6,162 bases of DNA from Desulfobacteraceae bacterium (GCA_002868985.1 PKTV01000493.1:1-6162); one strand, 5' to 3'; positions 1 through 5,368 are shown, numbered from the stretch's first letter. Notes: generated by a model from the letters alone, not told the origin. A program made the numbers and translations.

Positions 1-25
1 GGTTAAAACTCGGCCCCGCCTTTTT

Positions 26-50
26 ATCCCGCTGGGTTTTAGCGGGGGAT
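26..50. other. GC-rich hairpin near left edge
   Basis: CCCGCT (28-33) pairs with AGCGGG (41-46) around a 7-nt loop; the stem extends by AT/AT after two bulged G residues. Neither strand has a proper U-tract after the stem, so it is not a textbook intrinsic terminator, though it lies beyond the 3' end of the minus-strand sigma factor gene and could end that transcript. CCCCGC at 14-19 could pair with the same right arm (42-47), so two mutually exclusive folds are possible. Function is unknown. Confidence 0.3.
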
Positions 51-61
51 CTTGAACCAAA

Positions 62-84
62 ATCTTTATTTTGAGATGGCTTCT
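62..84 (+). repeat. 23-bp direct repeat, copy 1
   Basis: This 23-bp sequence (starts ATCTTTATTTTGAGATGG, ends CTTCT) is identical to 1986-2008 in the same orientation. A GAACC block precedes both copies, 3 nt away here and 2 nt away in copy 2, so the similarity is slightly longer. It lies 27 bp past the stop codon of the sigma factor gene. The two copies bracket the sigma/AhpD-like/SHOCT/CC-protein locus. Confidence 0.85.
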
Positions 85-111
85 ATTATTCAAGTAGACT
101 TTTGAAGATAA

Positions 112-753
112 TTATTTCTTTTTCCGTTCGATGTGTTTTTGGGCAAAATCCATCAAATCGTTCCCGCTATCAGCCCCATCTCTTTGCCAGTTAACACCAT
201 CTTTCGGCTCGCACACCAGAACGTTCCGTTCATCCTTTTCAAATGAGCATTTCTGATTTAAAATGGATTTGAATTTCTTTCGAGCACGGTGTAAACGAAT
301 TTTGACGTTTTCAACGCTTAACTCGAGAATATCGGCGATTTCTTTCAGTGTAAAACCTAAAACATCAAAAAGCCAAAGAACCGTTCGGTAATTTTCCGGA
401 AGAAGCAGCATCTGATTTTGTACACAAACACTCATTTGGTGCTGCTCCAGTTTTCTTTCCGTTGTAGAAGAATCGGAAGTATTCATTCCCCGAAAATCCG
501 CTATTTCTTCTGAAGGATTCCGGCTTTCCTTGCGAAAATGATCCATGCACAGCCGGTAAGCGATTCTAAAAAGCCATGAGCCGATTTTGTCGTGATCCTT
601 GAGTGTGTCGATCTTGGAATGAGCACGGACAAAGGCCTCTTGAACAATATCATCCACAATCCATTCATTCTTGACCGTAATTGTCACGAACTTTTTCAGA
701 CGGTCATGGTACTGGTTGAAAATCGAATAGAAATTGAGTGGCGGTTGTTTCAT
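112..753 (-). CDS. ECF-type RNA polymerase sigma factor
   Basis: Cytoplasmic sigma factor expected to direct RNA polymerase to a small alternative regulon. With the chosen start it has 213 residues. Sigma-70 region 2 spans roughly residues 9-76, with the DDIVQEAFVRAH core and the WLFRIAYRLCMDHFRK -10-binding helix. Region 4 spans about 117-167, with the helix-turn-helix FTLKEIADILELSVENVKIR. No region 1.1 or 3 is visible, as is typical of ECF factors. A C-terminal extension carries two cysteines (about C169 and C181) around an acidic/basic DER stretch, possibly redox- or metal-sensitive. The ATG start at 751-753 is chosen because it lies one base after the TGA of the upstream AhpD-like gene (TGA-T-ATG), which suggests translational coupling, and because it places region 2 at the usual distance from the N-terminus. 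A TTG at 814-816 would add 21 residues but has no good ribosome site. No anti-sigma factor gene is visible, unless the small SHOCT membrane protein has that role. Confidence 0.88.
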   Translation of the reverse strand: MKQPPLNFYSIFNQYHDRLKKFVTITVKNEWIVDDIVQEAFVRAHSKIDTLKDHDKIGSWLFRIAYRLCMDHFRKESRNPSEEIADFRGMNTSDSSTTERKLEQHQMSVCVQNQMLLLPENYRTVLWLFDVLGFTLKEIADILELSVENVKIRLHRARKKFKSILNQKCSFEKDERNVLVCEPKDGVNWQRDGADSGNDLMDFAQKHIERKKK

Positions 754-754
754 A

Positions 755-1012
755 TCAGCAACATGATGAGGTTGATTGACTGCAGCAGGGTTGCTCTGCG
801 GTCGGTGTGTCACCAAGGGCTTCGGCGATGGTATTTTTCATAAAAATCGATGCCCCGTTTTTGACCTTGCCAGCGATTTCGGCAATTGCTCTAATTTCAT
901 CCTCGTCCAGTTTGATCTCCCGACTCCTGGAATATAAATGATCGAAGCAAGGAATACAGTTAACACCGATAGCGATCCCCAAGGCAATCATGATTTCAGT
1001 TTTCTCATCCAT
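755..1012 (-). CDS. AhpD/carboxymuconolactone decarboxylase-like protein with CC tail
   Basis: An 85-residue protein of the carboxymuconolactone decarboxylase/AhpD-like fold family, whose best known members act as thiol peroxidase partners. Residues 1-67 form the compact helical core. The redox-type motif C19-I-P-C22-F-D-H25 follows the helix IMIALGIAIGVN, and the usual acidic helix (DEDEIRAIAEIAGKV) and the NGAS turn follow. The last ten residues are unusual: they contain C76-C77 and end in C84-C85. Such a di-cysteine tail suggests metal binding or thiol exchange, but this is inference. AAGGAGG at 1020-1026 sits 7 bp before the ATG and makes the start secure. The gene is first in a two-gene minus-strand operon and its TGA almost touches the ATG of the sigma factor gene. 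A neighbouring plus-strand protein also carries Cys-Cys pairs, which suggests a shared thiol or metal theme. Confidence 0.8.
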   Translation of the reverse strand: MDEKTEIMIALGIAIGVNCIPCFDHLYSRSREIKLDEDEIRAIAEIAGKVKNGASIFMKNTIAEALGDTPTAEQPCCSQSTSSCC

Positions 1013-1062
1013 CTTATAACCTCCTTTTCATTTGATTTCAATACCTAAGACATTTTTTTCTG

Positions 1063-1091
1063 TAAGACGAAAAACAAGTATAAAAAGTTAC
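1063..1091 (-). promoter_or_regulatory. Possible ECF-type promoter
   Basis: Read on the minus strand, GTAACTT (1091-1085) is followed after 16 nt by GTCTTA (1068-1063). Many ECF promoters have a GGAACTT-like -35 and a GTC-containing -10 with about 15-17 nt between. The start of transcription would fall about 30 bp before the AAGGAGG of the AhpD-like gene. If real, the sigma factor would activate its own operon. The region is T-rich and a single match of this kind can arise by chance. Confidence 0.33.
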
Positions 1092-1252
1092 GCTTTTTTA
1101 TTGTTGAGGAGAAAAAAGATTTTTAGCCGGTTTTTTTATCAAATATTCACCACCGACTCTGAATTTTTACCTATGAAATTATGCAAACTAACTAAAAGTG
1201 TATCCTTTTTATTCCTTCCATCGTCTTTAAGATTAAAAAGGAGGTGATCTAT

Positions 1253-1516
1253 ATGGACGGTTCAGAAATTTTTAATTTTTCCTTATGGTGGATATGCCCG
1301 ATTTTGATGATAGCCATTTGTTTTTTTATGATGAGAGGGCGAAGAGGCTCCATGATGTGCGGATTTGGTTTTCGCGACAAAGACAGGCATCATATCAGCA
1401 CCTCAGATTCTGCAACAGATATACTCGATAAGCGGTATGCTTCTGGCGATATTGATAAGGAAGAATATGAGGATAAAAAAAGAACCTTGGCTAAGTCATC
1501 GGAATTGTTTCGATAA
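1253..1516 (+). CDS. Small SHOCT-domain membrane protein
   Basis: An 87-residue protein with one predicted membrane helix near the N-terminus (WWICPILMIAICFFMM, about residues 12-27), a short basic patch RGRRG that fits a cytoplasmic side, and a C-terminal SHOCT domain (about residues 54-82; pattern ILDKRYASGDIDKEEYEDKK). SHOCT is a short domain common at the C-terminus of small bacterial proteins and is thought to mediate protein contacts; no enzyme activity is expected. The ATG at 1253 is preferred over an in-frame GTG at 1244 because that GTG lies inside the AAGGAGGTGAT ribosome site (1238-1248). The gene heads a plus-strand pair divergent from the AhpD-like/sigma operon, with the CC-pair protein 42 bp downstream. 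A role as a membrane sensor or anti-sigma partner is possible but is not shown by any motif. Confidence 0.8.
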   Translation: MDGSEIFNFSLWWICPILMIAICFFMMRGRRGSMMCGFGFRDKDRHHISTSDSATDILDKRYASGDIDKEEYEDKKRTLAKSSELFR

Positions 1517-1558
1517 TTATTGGCATATTGAAAAGGCTAAAAGATTAGGAGGACAAAA

Positions 1559-1786
1559 ATGGAAATAAAAGACAACGGAACTAAAGCAAAAGATACAGAC
1601 TTTGGGTGTTGTAACCCGGAAAATTTTAAAGAAATGTTTGAGAAAATGAGCAAGTGCTGTCCCGGCCAGGGTGATTCCCCTGATTTTTCCGCCATGAAGG
1701 GCGCCATGATGAAAAACATGATGGAAATGTGCTGCGGACCTATAGCAACTGATACTAAAGGGGATGCTGATAGCCAAAACGAGTAG
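1559..1786 (+). CDS. Small acidic protein with three Cys-Cys pairs
   Basis: A 75-residue soluble protein with no signal peptide or membrane segment and no recognised domain. Its cysteines occur only as three adjacent pairs, C17-C18, C33-C34 and C58-C59, separated by a Phe/Met/Lys-rich helix-like stretch (NFKEMFEKMSK) and a Met-rich one (AMKGAMMKNMMEM). Ten Met and six Cys in 75 residues suggest binding of soft metals such as Cu(I), or thiol chemistry; this is inference from composition. AGGAGG at 1547-1552, 6 bp before the ATG, gives a confident start. The gene follows the SHOCT gene by 42 bp and is probably co-transcribed with it. The tail of the divergent AhpD-like protein also carries two CC pairs. 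I do not recognise a named family, and the function is unknown. Confidence 0.72.
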   Translation: MEIKDNGTKAKDTDFGCCNPENFKEMFEKMSKCCPGQGDSPDFSAMKGAMMKNMMEMCCGPIATDTKGDADSQNE

Positions 1787-2160
1787 GGAATCTTTCAACT
1801 CCTGATGTGTCACTTCCTTGGAGTGCTTGTGCCCATCGGGACAAGAGATTTTGAGAACTGAAAAAAGCCGTTCTATCTCAAAGAGTCGAATATAGTTCCG
1901 CTGGTTGTCGGACTTCAGTCTGTGCGGATTGTGACTTGCGGATTTTGTCCTGCAGCGAGCCTGGCCGTGAGGGAGAAAGAACCCTATCTTTATTTTGAGA
2001 TGGCTTCTTATATCTTCCATTTTTACGACGATTCAATTGGTTGTGATATTATACTCCGAAAATTGAACTGCCAAATGATGTATTGACCAGCCTTATGGTT
2101 ATGTCAAATCAAATTTAGATCGAGAAAATTAATATTAGCCGGAAGGAGCTTGGAAAGAAT
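1787..2160. other. Intergenic stretch without a convincing gene
   Basis: No start with a ribosome site and no recognisable protein domain was found on either strand. A minus-strand frame is open from 2020 back through the antisense of the CC-pair gene, and a plus-strand frame is open from about 1860 to past 2040, but neither reads like a known family. Base composition at 1800-1985 is more even than in the AT-rich stretch after 2040, so this could be a decayed gene or element end; I cannot identify it. The second copy of the 23-bp repeat lies inside at 1986-2008. Confidence 0.5.
1986..2008 (+). repeat. 23-bp direct repeat, copy 2
   Basis: Identical to 62-84 and in the same orientation, 1924 bp apart, with a GAACC block just before it (1979-1983) as in copy 1. 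It marks the right border of the sigma/AhpD-like/SHOCT/CC locus. It could be a duplicated element end or recombination site, or a dispersed genomic repeat. Confidence 0.85.
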
Positions 2161-2163
2161 GTA

Positions 2164-2198
2164 TTGAAAAATATTAAAAATGAATATATGTTCATTCT
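2164..2198 (+). promoter_or_regulatory. Possible promoter with degenerate FadR-type operator
   Basis: TTGAAA (2164-2169) and TATGTT (2187-2192) are separated by 17 nt and fit a sigma-70 promoter. Overlapping the -10 is TGAATAT-ATGT-TCATTCT (2181-2198), which matches the TGAATGA-N4-TCATTCA palindrome at 2341-2358 in 5 of 7 positions of the left arm and 6 of 7 of the right. The two sites are exactly 160 bp apart. No gene start follows closely; the next plus-strand gene is the broken regulator almost 400 bp downstream. Confidence 0.4.
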
Positions 2199-2333
2199 TC
2201 TAAACAAGAAAGTTGAACCCAAATCCATTCGCATTTCCCAGTTTCTTTATTAATAACTTCCATTTATTATCTAATATCTATTCACTTATCAGACATATCA
2301 TTTGACAATTTTTCTTGACATTTTTCTGTCCGG

Positions 2334-2362
2334 TTGATAGTGAATGAGTGTTCATTCATAAT
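2334..2362 (+). promoter_or_regulatory. Promoter with FadR-type operator in its spacer
   Basis: TTGATA (2334-2339) and CATAAT (2357-2362) each match the sigma-70 consensus at 5 of 6 positions, and the spacing is 17 nt. The spacer holds a perfect 7-bp-arm palindrome, TGAATGA-GTGT-TCATTCA (2341-2358), so a bound protein would block RNA polymerase. As I recall it, the operator of Bacillus subtilis FadR (YsiA, a TetR-family acyl-CoA-responsive repressor) has the same arms and 4-bp spacer. The broken TetR gene downstream is most similar to that regulator. The promoter probably drives the regulator and the acyl-CoA dehydrogenase gene. Confidence 0.7.
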
Positions 2363-2440
2363 GTTGTTAAATAGTACAAATCCTACGCGACATTTTATTA
2401 ATATGCTGACTTTGATATTAAAACACAAACGTTACAAGTG

Positions 2441-2537
2441 CCTAAAGTCAGCTAAAGTTATAAGAATGGATAATAAAGAATTTTTAAAAAATCTTGAAAA
2501 GCAAACAAGAAAATTCAGGGTTATGTCAAGCACCTAA
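2441..2537 (+). pseudogene. 5' remnant of a four-helix-bundle protein gene
   Basis: From ATG 2466 a frame of 23 codons (MDNKEFLKNLEKQTRKF, then RVMSST and TAA at 2535-2537) resembles the N-terminus of four-helix-bundle proteins (23S rRNA intervening-sequence protein family), which usually start with an EF-K-LE-RT-KFA pattern and are about 110-130 residues long. After about 17 residues the similarity stops, so only a fragment remains. Before it are two CTAAAGT units 10 bp apart (2442-2448, 2452-2458), and after it a related CACCTAAGTT; such short repeats often flank these genes. The remnant lies in the leader between the operator-promoter and the regulator gene. The match is short and made from memory, so confidence is moderate. 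Confidence 0.42.
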
Positions 2538-2570
2538 GTTACTTATAGTATCCCATGAAATATGCGGGTC

Positions 2571-2577
2571 AGGGAGG
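2571..2577 (+). promoter_or_regulatory. Ribosome-binding site that places the regulator start
   Basis: AGGGAGG lies 6 bp before the ATT codon at 2584-2586. Strength and spacing are ideal for a start at that codon, which is why the regulator is taken to begin there rather than at an ATG 90 bp upstream that has no such site. Confidence 0.6.
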
Positions 2578-2583
2578 TTTGTT

Positions 2584-3192
2584 ATTACTACCAAAGAAAA
2601 AATAAACGACAAATATCATCGGATCCTCGAAGCCGCCGTCAAGGTATTTGCCGAGCAGAGCTTTTTCCAGTCAACGGTTTCGCAAATTGCAAGGGAAGCG
2701 GGGGTTGCCGATGGTACGATCTATCTTTATTTCAAAAATAAAGAAGATATCCTGGTTCAATTTTTCAGTTATAAGGCCAAACAGGTTTTTGCACGCTTCA
2801 GAGACGAAGTTGATGGGGCGGACACCGCTGTTGAAAAACTTCGCAATCTTGTTCGTCGACATCTCGAGTAATTTCAAAGCGATAGGAACATGGCAATGGT
2901 CTACCGGGCTGAAACACACCAGAACAGCCGGCTGGTTGAAGAACAAATAAAAGAGATGTCGAAAATGTATCTTGATATTGTTTCAGAGATTGTTGAGCAG
3001 GGCCAGGAAGAAGGGGTCATCCGTAGAGATTTGTATCTGGGACTCGTGAAACGTTTTATACTGGGTGCCGTTGATGAAGTGATCAACACATGGCTCCACG
3101 CAGGTTCGAATTACGATCTCGTTACCATGGCAGATCCTCTTGTAGATCTGTTTATGAGGGGAATCGGGCATAACGATGCCCGTGATCTTTAA
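2584..3192 (+). pseudogene. Broken TetR/FadR-like fatty-acid regulator
   Basis: The restored frame encodes about 202 residues, the usual TetR length. The N-terminal DNA-binding domain (about residues 9-57) includes the helix-turn-helix TVSQIAREAGVADGTIYLYF and the typical KNKEDIL after it. The C-terminal part (about 97-202) resembles the acyl-CoA-binding and dimer domain of Bacillus FadR, with the pattern FILGAVDEVINTWL followed by YDLVTMADPLVDL. Two lesions are visible: the codon after the ribosome site is ATT where ATG is expected, and an in-frame TAA at 2869-2871 (codon 96) cuts the protein just after the DNA-binding half. The frame is unchanged across the stop, so this is a point nonsense change, not an indel. 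Restart at ATG 2890 could yield the last 100 residues, with only a weak AGGA site. The DNA-binding fragment alone would lack dimer contacts and ligand sensing. A sequencing error could explain one lesion but less easily both. It lies 60 bp before the acyl-CoA dehydrogenase gene on the same strand and after an intact FadR-type operator, so it was probably that operon's own repressor. Confidence 0.85.
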
Positions 3193-3252
3193 ATGCGTAC
3201 CTTCCATACATTAAATTGTGTGGCGTTATCAGGAAGAGGGAGAAATTAAAAA

Positions 3253-5067
3253 ATGGCACAATACATCGCGGATAGAAGGGATATCGATTTTGTCCTTCAC
3301 GATCAGATTCAGGTTGAAGAACTTGGCAAAACCGAACTGTTTGCTGATTTTAATAAAAAGACGGTGGACATGATTGTGTCCGAAGCTCGCAATCTGGCGA
3401 TCAAAGAGATTCTTCCCACCCGGGAACTGGGTGATCAGGAAGGATGCCAATTTGAAAACGGCAAAGTGATCGTTCCGGAGTCTTTTCATAAAGCTTTCGA
3501 ACTCCTAAAGGACGGTGAGTGGGTTGCCATGACTGAAGACCCTGAATGGGGTGGACAGGGAATGCCCGCAACGGTTGCTCTGGCGGCTAGTGATTACCTT
3601 GTGGGTGCAAACTATGCATTTATGATGTATGCGGGCCTAACCCACGGTGCCGGAAAGCTGATTCAATCTTTTGGCACGGAACAACAGAAACGGCTCTTTC
3701 TTAATAAGATGTACTCCGGAGAGTGGACCGGAACGATGCTGCTTACGGAGCCTGAGGCCGGGTCGGATGTGGGCGCGCTAACGACCTCCGCTGTCAAGAA
3801 TGATGATGGGACTTATTCCATTACCGGGAACAAGATCTTTATCTCAGGAGGAGAACACGATCTGTCCGAAAATATCATTCATCCGGTGTTGGCCCGCATC
3901 GAGGGTGCTCCTGAAGGAACCAAGGGCATTTCACTGTTTATTGTTCCGAAGATATGGGTCAATGACGACGGAAGCCTCGGCGAGTTCAATGACGTGGTGT
4001 GTACGGGTATTGAAGAGAAAATGGGAATTCACGGCAACTCAACTTGCTCACTTATGCTTGGCGGTAAAGGCAAGTGCAGGGGGATGCTGTTGGGCGAAGA
4101 GAACAAAGGCATGCGTGCCATGTTTTTGATGATGAATGAAGCCCGTCTGCTTGTGGGTCTCCAGGGGTTGGCCTGTGCGTCGTCTGCTTACATGTACGCC
4201 GTGGATTATGCCAGACAGCGGGTACAGGGCAAAAATCTATTGCAGATGATGGATAAAAGTGCACCGCCGGTTCCCATTATCCAGCATCCTGATGTGCGGC
4301 GCCAGTTGATGATGATGAAAGTGTATGTTGAGGGGATACGAAGTCTTCTCTATTATGTGGGACTGTGTGAAGATAAGGTCAAAATTTGTGAAGATGCGGA
4401 AGAAAAATTAACCTATCAGGGTATTATTGACGTCCTCATACCCATTGCCAAAGGATATGTCACCGACCGGGCTTTTGAGGTTTGCAGTCACGGTGTTCAG
4501 GTGTACGGCGGTTATGGGTATATCAGAGATTATCCCATGGAACAGCTTCTTCGGGATTGCCGAATTACCATGATCTATGAAGGGACAAACGGAATTCAGG
4601 CCATGGATCTTCTGGGAAGAAAACTGGGACTCAACAAAGGAAAACCGGTGATGGATCTTTTAGGAGAGATCCAAAAGTCCATAGCCATGGCAAAGGATGC
4701 CCAGGGACTGGAAGACTTGGCCGAAAAATTGGAAGGGATCGTCGATAAACTGGGAGAGGTGGCCCTTCATATGGGAATGACAGCCATGTCGCCCAAAGTG
4801 ATGAATGCCTTTGCCTTTGCCCATCCTTTTATGGAAGTTTGCGGAGATGTGGTCATGGCGTGGATGTTGCTCTGGCGGGCAGCGATTGCAAGTAACAAGC
4901 TGGAAAAAGGCGCCAAGAAAAAAGATGTCGCCTTCTACCAGGGGCAGATTAAAAGTGCCGAATTTTTCATCTATTCGATCCTCCCGATTACCGTTGGCAA
5001 GATAAAAGCTATTTTGACCACCAACGGTGCCGCCGTGGACATTGATGAAAAGTCATTTGGGGGGTAA
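3253..5067 (+). CDS. Acyl-CoA dehydrogenase, 600-residue C-terminally extended type
   Basis: A 604-residue FAD enzyme expected to oxidise acyl-CoA to trans-2-enoyl-CoA and pass electrons to ETF, the first step of beta-oxidation, in the cytoplasm. Order of parts: a short N-terminal extension (1-35), the helical N domain (about 40-155), the middle beta domain starting with the flavin-binding LLTEPEAGSD (163-172), the C-terminal helical domain with GVQVYGGYGYIRDYPMEQ and the catalytic glutamate in IYEGTNGIQ (E443), and an extra helical domain (about 470-590). The active-site residues and the length fit intact members of this group, often annotated FadE-like or DmdC-like. Chain-length preference cannot be read from sequence. 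A GAAGAGGGAG ribosome site ends 10 bp before the ATG. No separate promoter is obvious in the 60-bp gap, so it is probably co-transcribed with the broken regulator from the operator-promoter at 2334-2362. It is apparently undamaged, unlike its neighbours. Confidence 0.95.
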   Translation: MAQYIADRRDIDFVLHDQIQVEELGKTELFADFNKKTVDMIVSEARNLAIKEILPTRELGDQEGCQFENGKVIVPESFHKAFELLKDGEWVAMTEDPEWGGQGMPATVALAASDYLVGANYAFMMYAGLTHGAGKLIQSFGTEQQKRLFLNKMYSGEWTGTMLLTEPEAGSDVGALTTSAVKNDDGTYSITGNKIFISGGEHDLSENIIHPVLARIEGAPEGTKGISLFIVPKIWVNDDGSLGEFNDVVCTGIEEKMGIHGNSTCSLMLGGKGKCRGMLLGEENKGMRAMFLMMNEARLLVGLQGLACASSAYMYAVDYARQRVQGKNLLQMMDKSAPPVPIIQHPDVRRQLMMMKVYVEGIRSLLYYVGLCEDKVKICEDAEEKLTYQGIIDVLIPIAKGYVTDRAFEVCSHGVQVYGGYGYIRDYPMEQLLRDCRITMIYEGTNGIQAMDLLGRKLGLNKGKPVMDLLGEIQKSIAMAKDAQGLEDLAEKLEGIVDKLGEVALHMGMTAMSPKVMNAFAFAHPFMEVCGDVVMAWMLLWRAAIASNKLEKGAKKKDVAFYQGQIKSAEFFIYSILPITVGKIKAILTTNGAAVDIDEKSFGG

Positions 5068-5076
5068 TTTTATGGT

Positions 5077-5101
5077 TCTTCTCCAATTTAGTTGGAGAAG
5101 A
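5077..5101 (+). terminator. Hairpin after acyl-CoA dehydrogenase gene
   Basis: TCTTCTCCAA (5077-5086) and TTGGAGAAGA (5092-5101) form a perfect 10-bp stem with a 5-nt loop, 9 bp after the dehydrogenase stop codon. Its position suits transcript termination or 3'-end protection. No U-run follows, so it is not a standard intrinsic terminator. Confidence 0.45.
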
Positions 5102-5105
5102 GGGT

Positions 5106-5138
5106 CCAAGGACTCAAGGGGTCAAGGATTCAAGGGTT
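5106..5138 (+). repeat. Left inverted repeat of four-helix-bundle cassette
   Basis: Four consecutive 8-bp units of the form TCAAGGNN (5106-5137; the first has C for T). Bases 5115-5138 are the exact reverse complement of 5369-5392 (24 of 24). The stop codon of the truncated four-helix-bundle gene overlaps its inner edge. Confidence 0.9.
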
Positions 5139-5361
5139 AGCTTTCTAAAGACTTTATCAGCGACTTTAACATTCTTTCGATTTCTGCGATGTCTTTTTTT
5201 AGTGTACCCAATTCACCTTTTTCAATTAAATCTAAATCCCCTGCTAATAATATCTGCGTTTCCAATTCGCAAACAGAACCATAAGATATGTAAAGCATCC
5301 TAACGTAATCCAAGGTTGTCTTTCTTCCATATCCTTCTGCTCTTTGTAATTCTTTAGTATT
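5137..5361 (-). pseudogene. Truncated four-helix-bundle protein (23S rRNA IVP family)
   Basis: On the minus strand 74 codons are open from just after a TGA at 5364-5362 to the TAA at 5139-5137. The last 67 residues, beginning AEGYGRKTTLDYVRMLYISYG and continuing CELETQILLAGDLDLI, match the C-terminal half of four-helix-bundle proteins of the 23S rRNA intervening-sequence family. Full members have about 115-125 residues; here the first helix pair (about 50 residues) is missing and no start codon precedes the conserved part. The first in-frame ATG (M15 of the conserved part) has no ribosome site. The fragment is enclosed by 24-bp inverted repeats, so it looks like an internally deleted copy of a mobile or dispersed cassette. 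It lies between the 3' ends of two convergent genes, a neutral insertion place. The molecular role of free-standing members is not established. Confidence 0.75.
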
Positions 5362-5368
5362 TCACTCG

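Noticed and set aside
592..843. Plus-strand frame across the sigma/AhpD-like junction
   Set aside because: It is antisense to two well-supported genes and has no family resemblance.
1032..1247. Plus-strand 71-codon frame in the divergent spacer
   Set aside because: Composition is that of T-rich, A-rich noncoding DNA; no ribosome site, and it runs into the ribosome site of the SHOCT gene.
1517..2020. Minus-strand 167-codon frame
   Set aside because: No ribosome site before its ATG, no recognisable domain, and its second half is antisense to the well-supported CC-pair gene.
2869..2871. Recoded stop codon in the regulator
   Set aside because: The codon is TAA; known recoding for selenocysteine or pyrrolysine uses TGA or TAG, and no insertion element or slippery site is visible.
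2890..3192. Separate 100-residue gene in the 3' half of the regulator
   Set aside because: It is in the same frame as the upstream half and aligns with the C-terminal domain of FadR-like TetR proteins; only a weak AGGA precedes its ATG.
4052..4264. Minus-strand frame inside the acyl-CoA dehydrogenase gene, and similar ones at 2983-3207 and 3229-3489
   Set aside because: These lie antisense to clearly coding DNA and show no independent start signals or domains.
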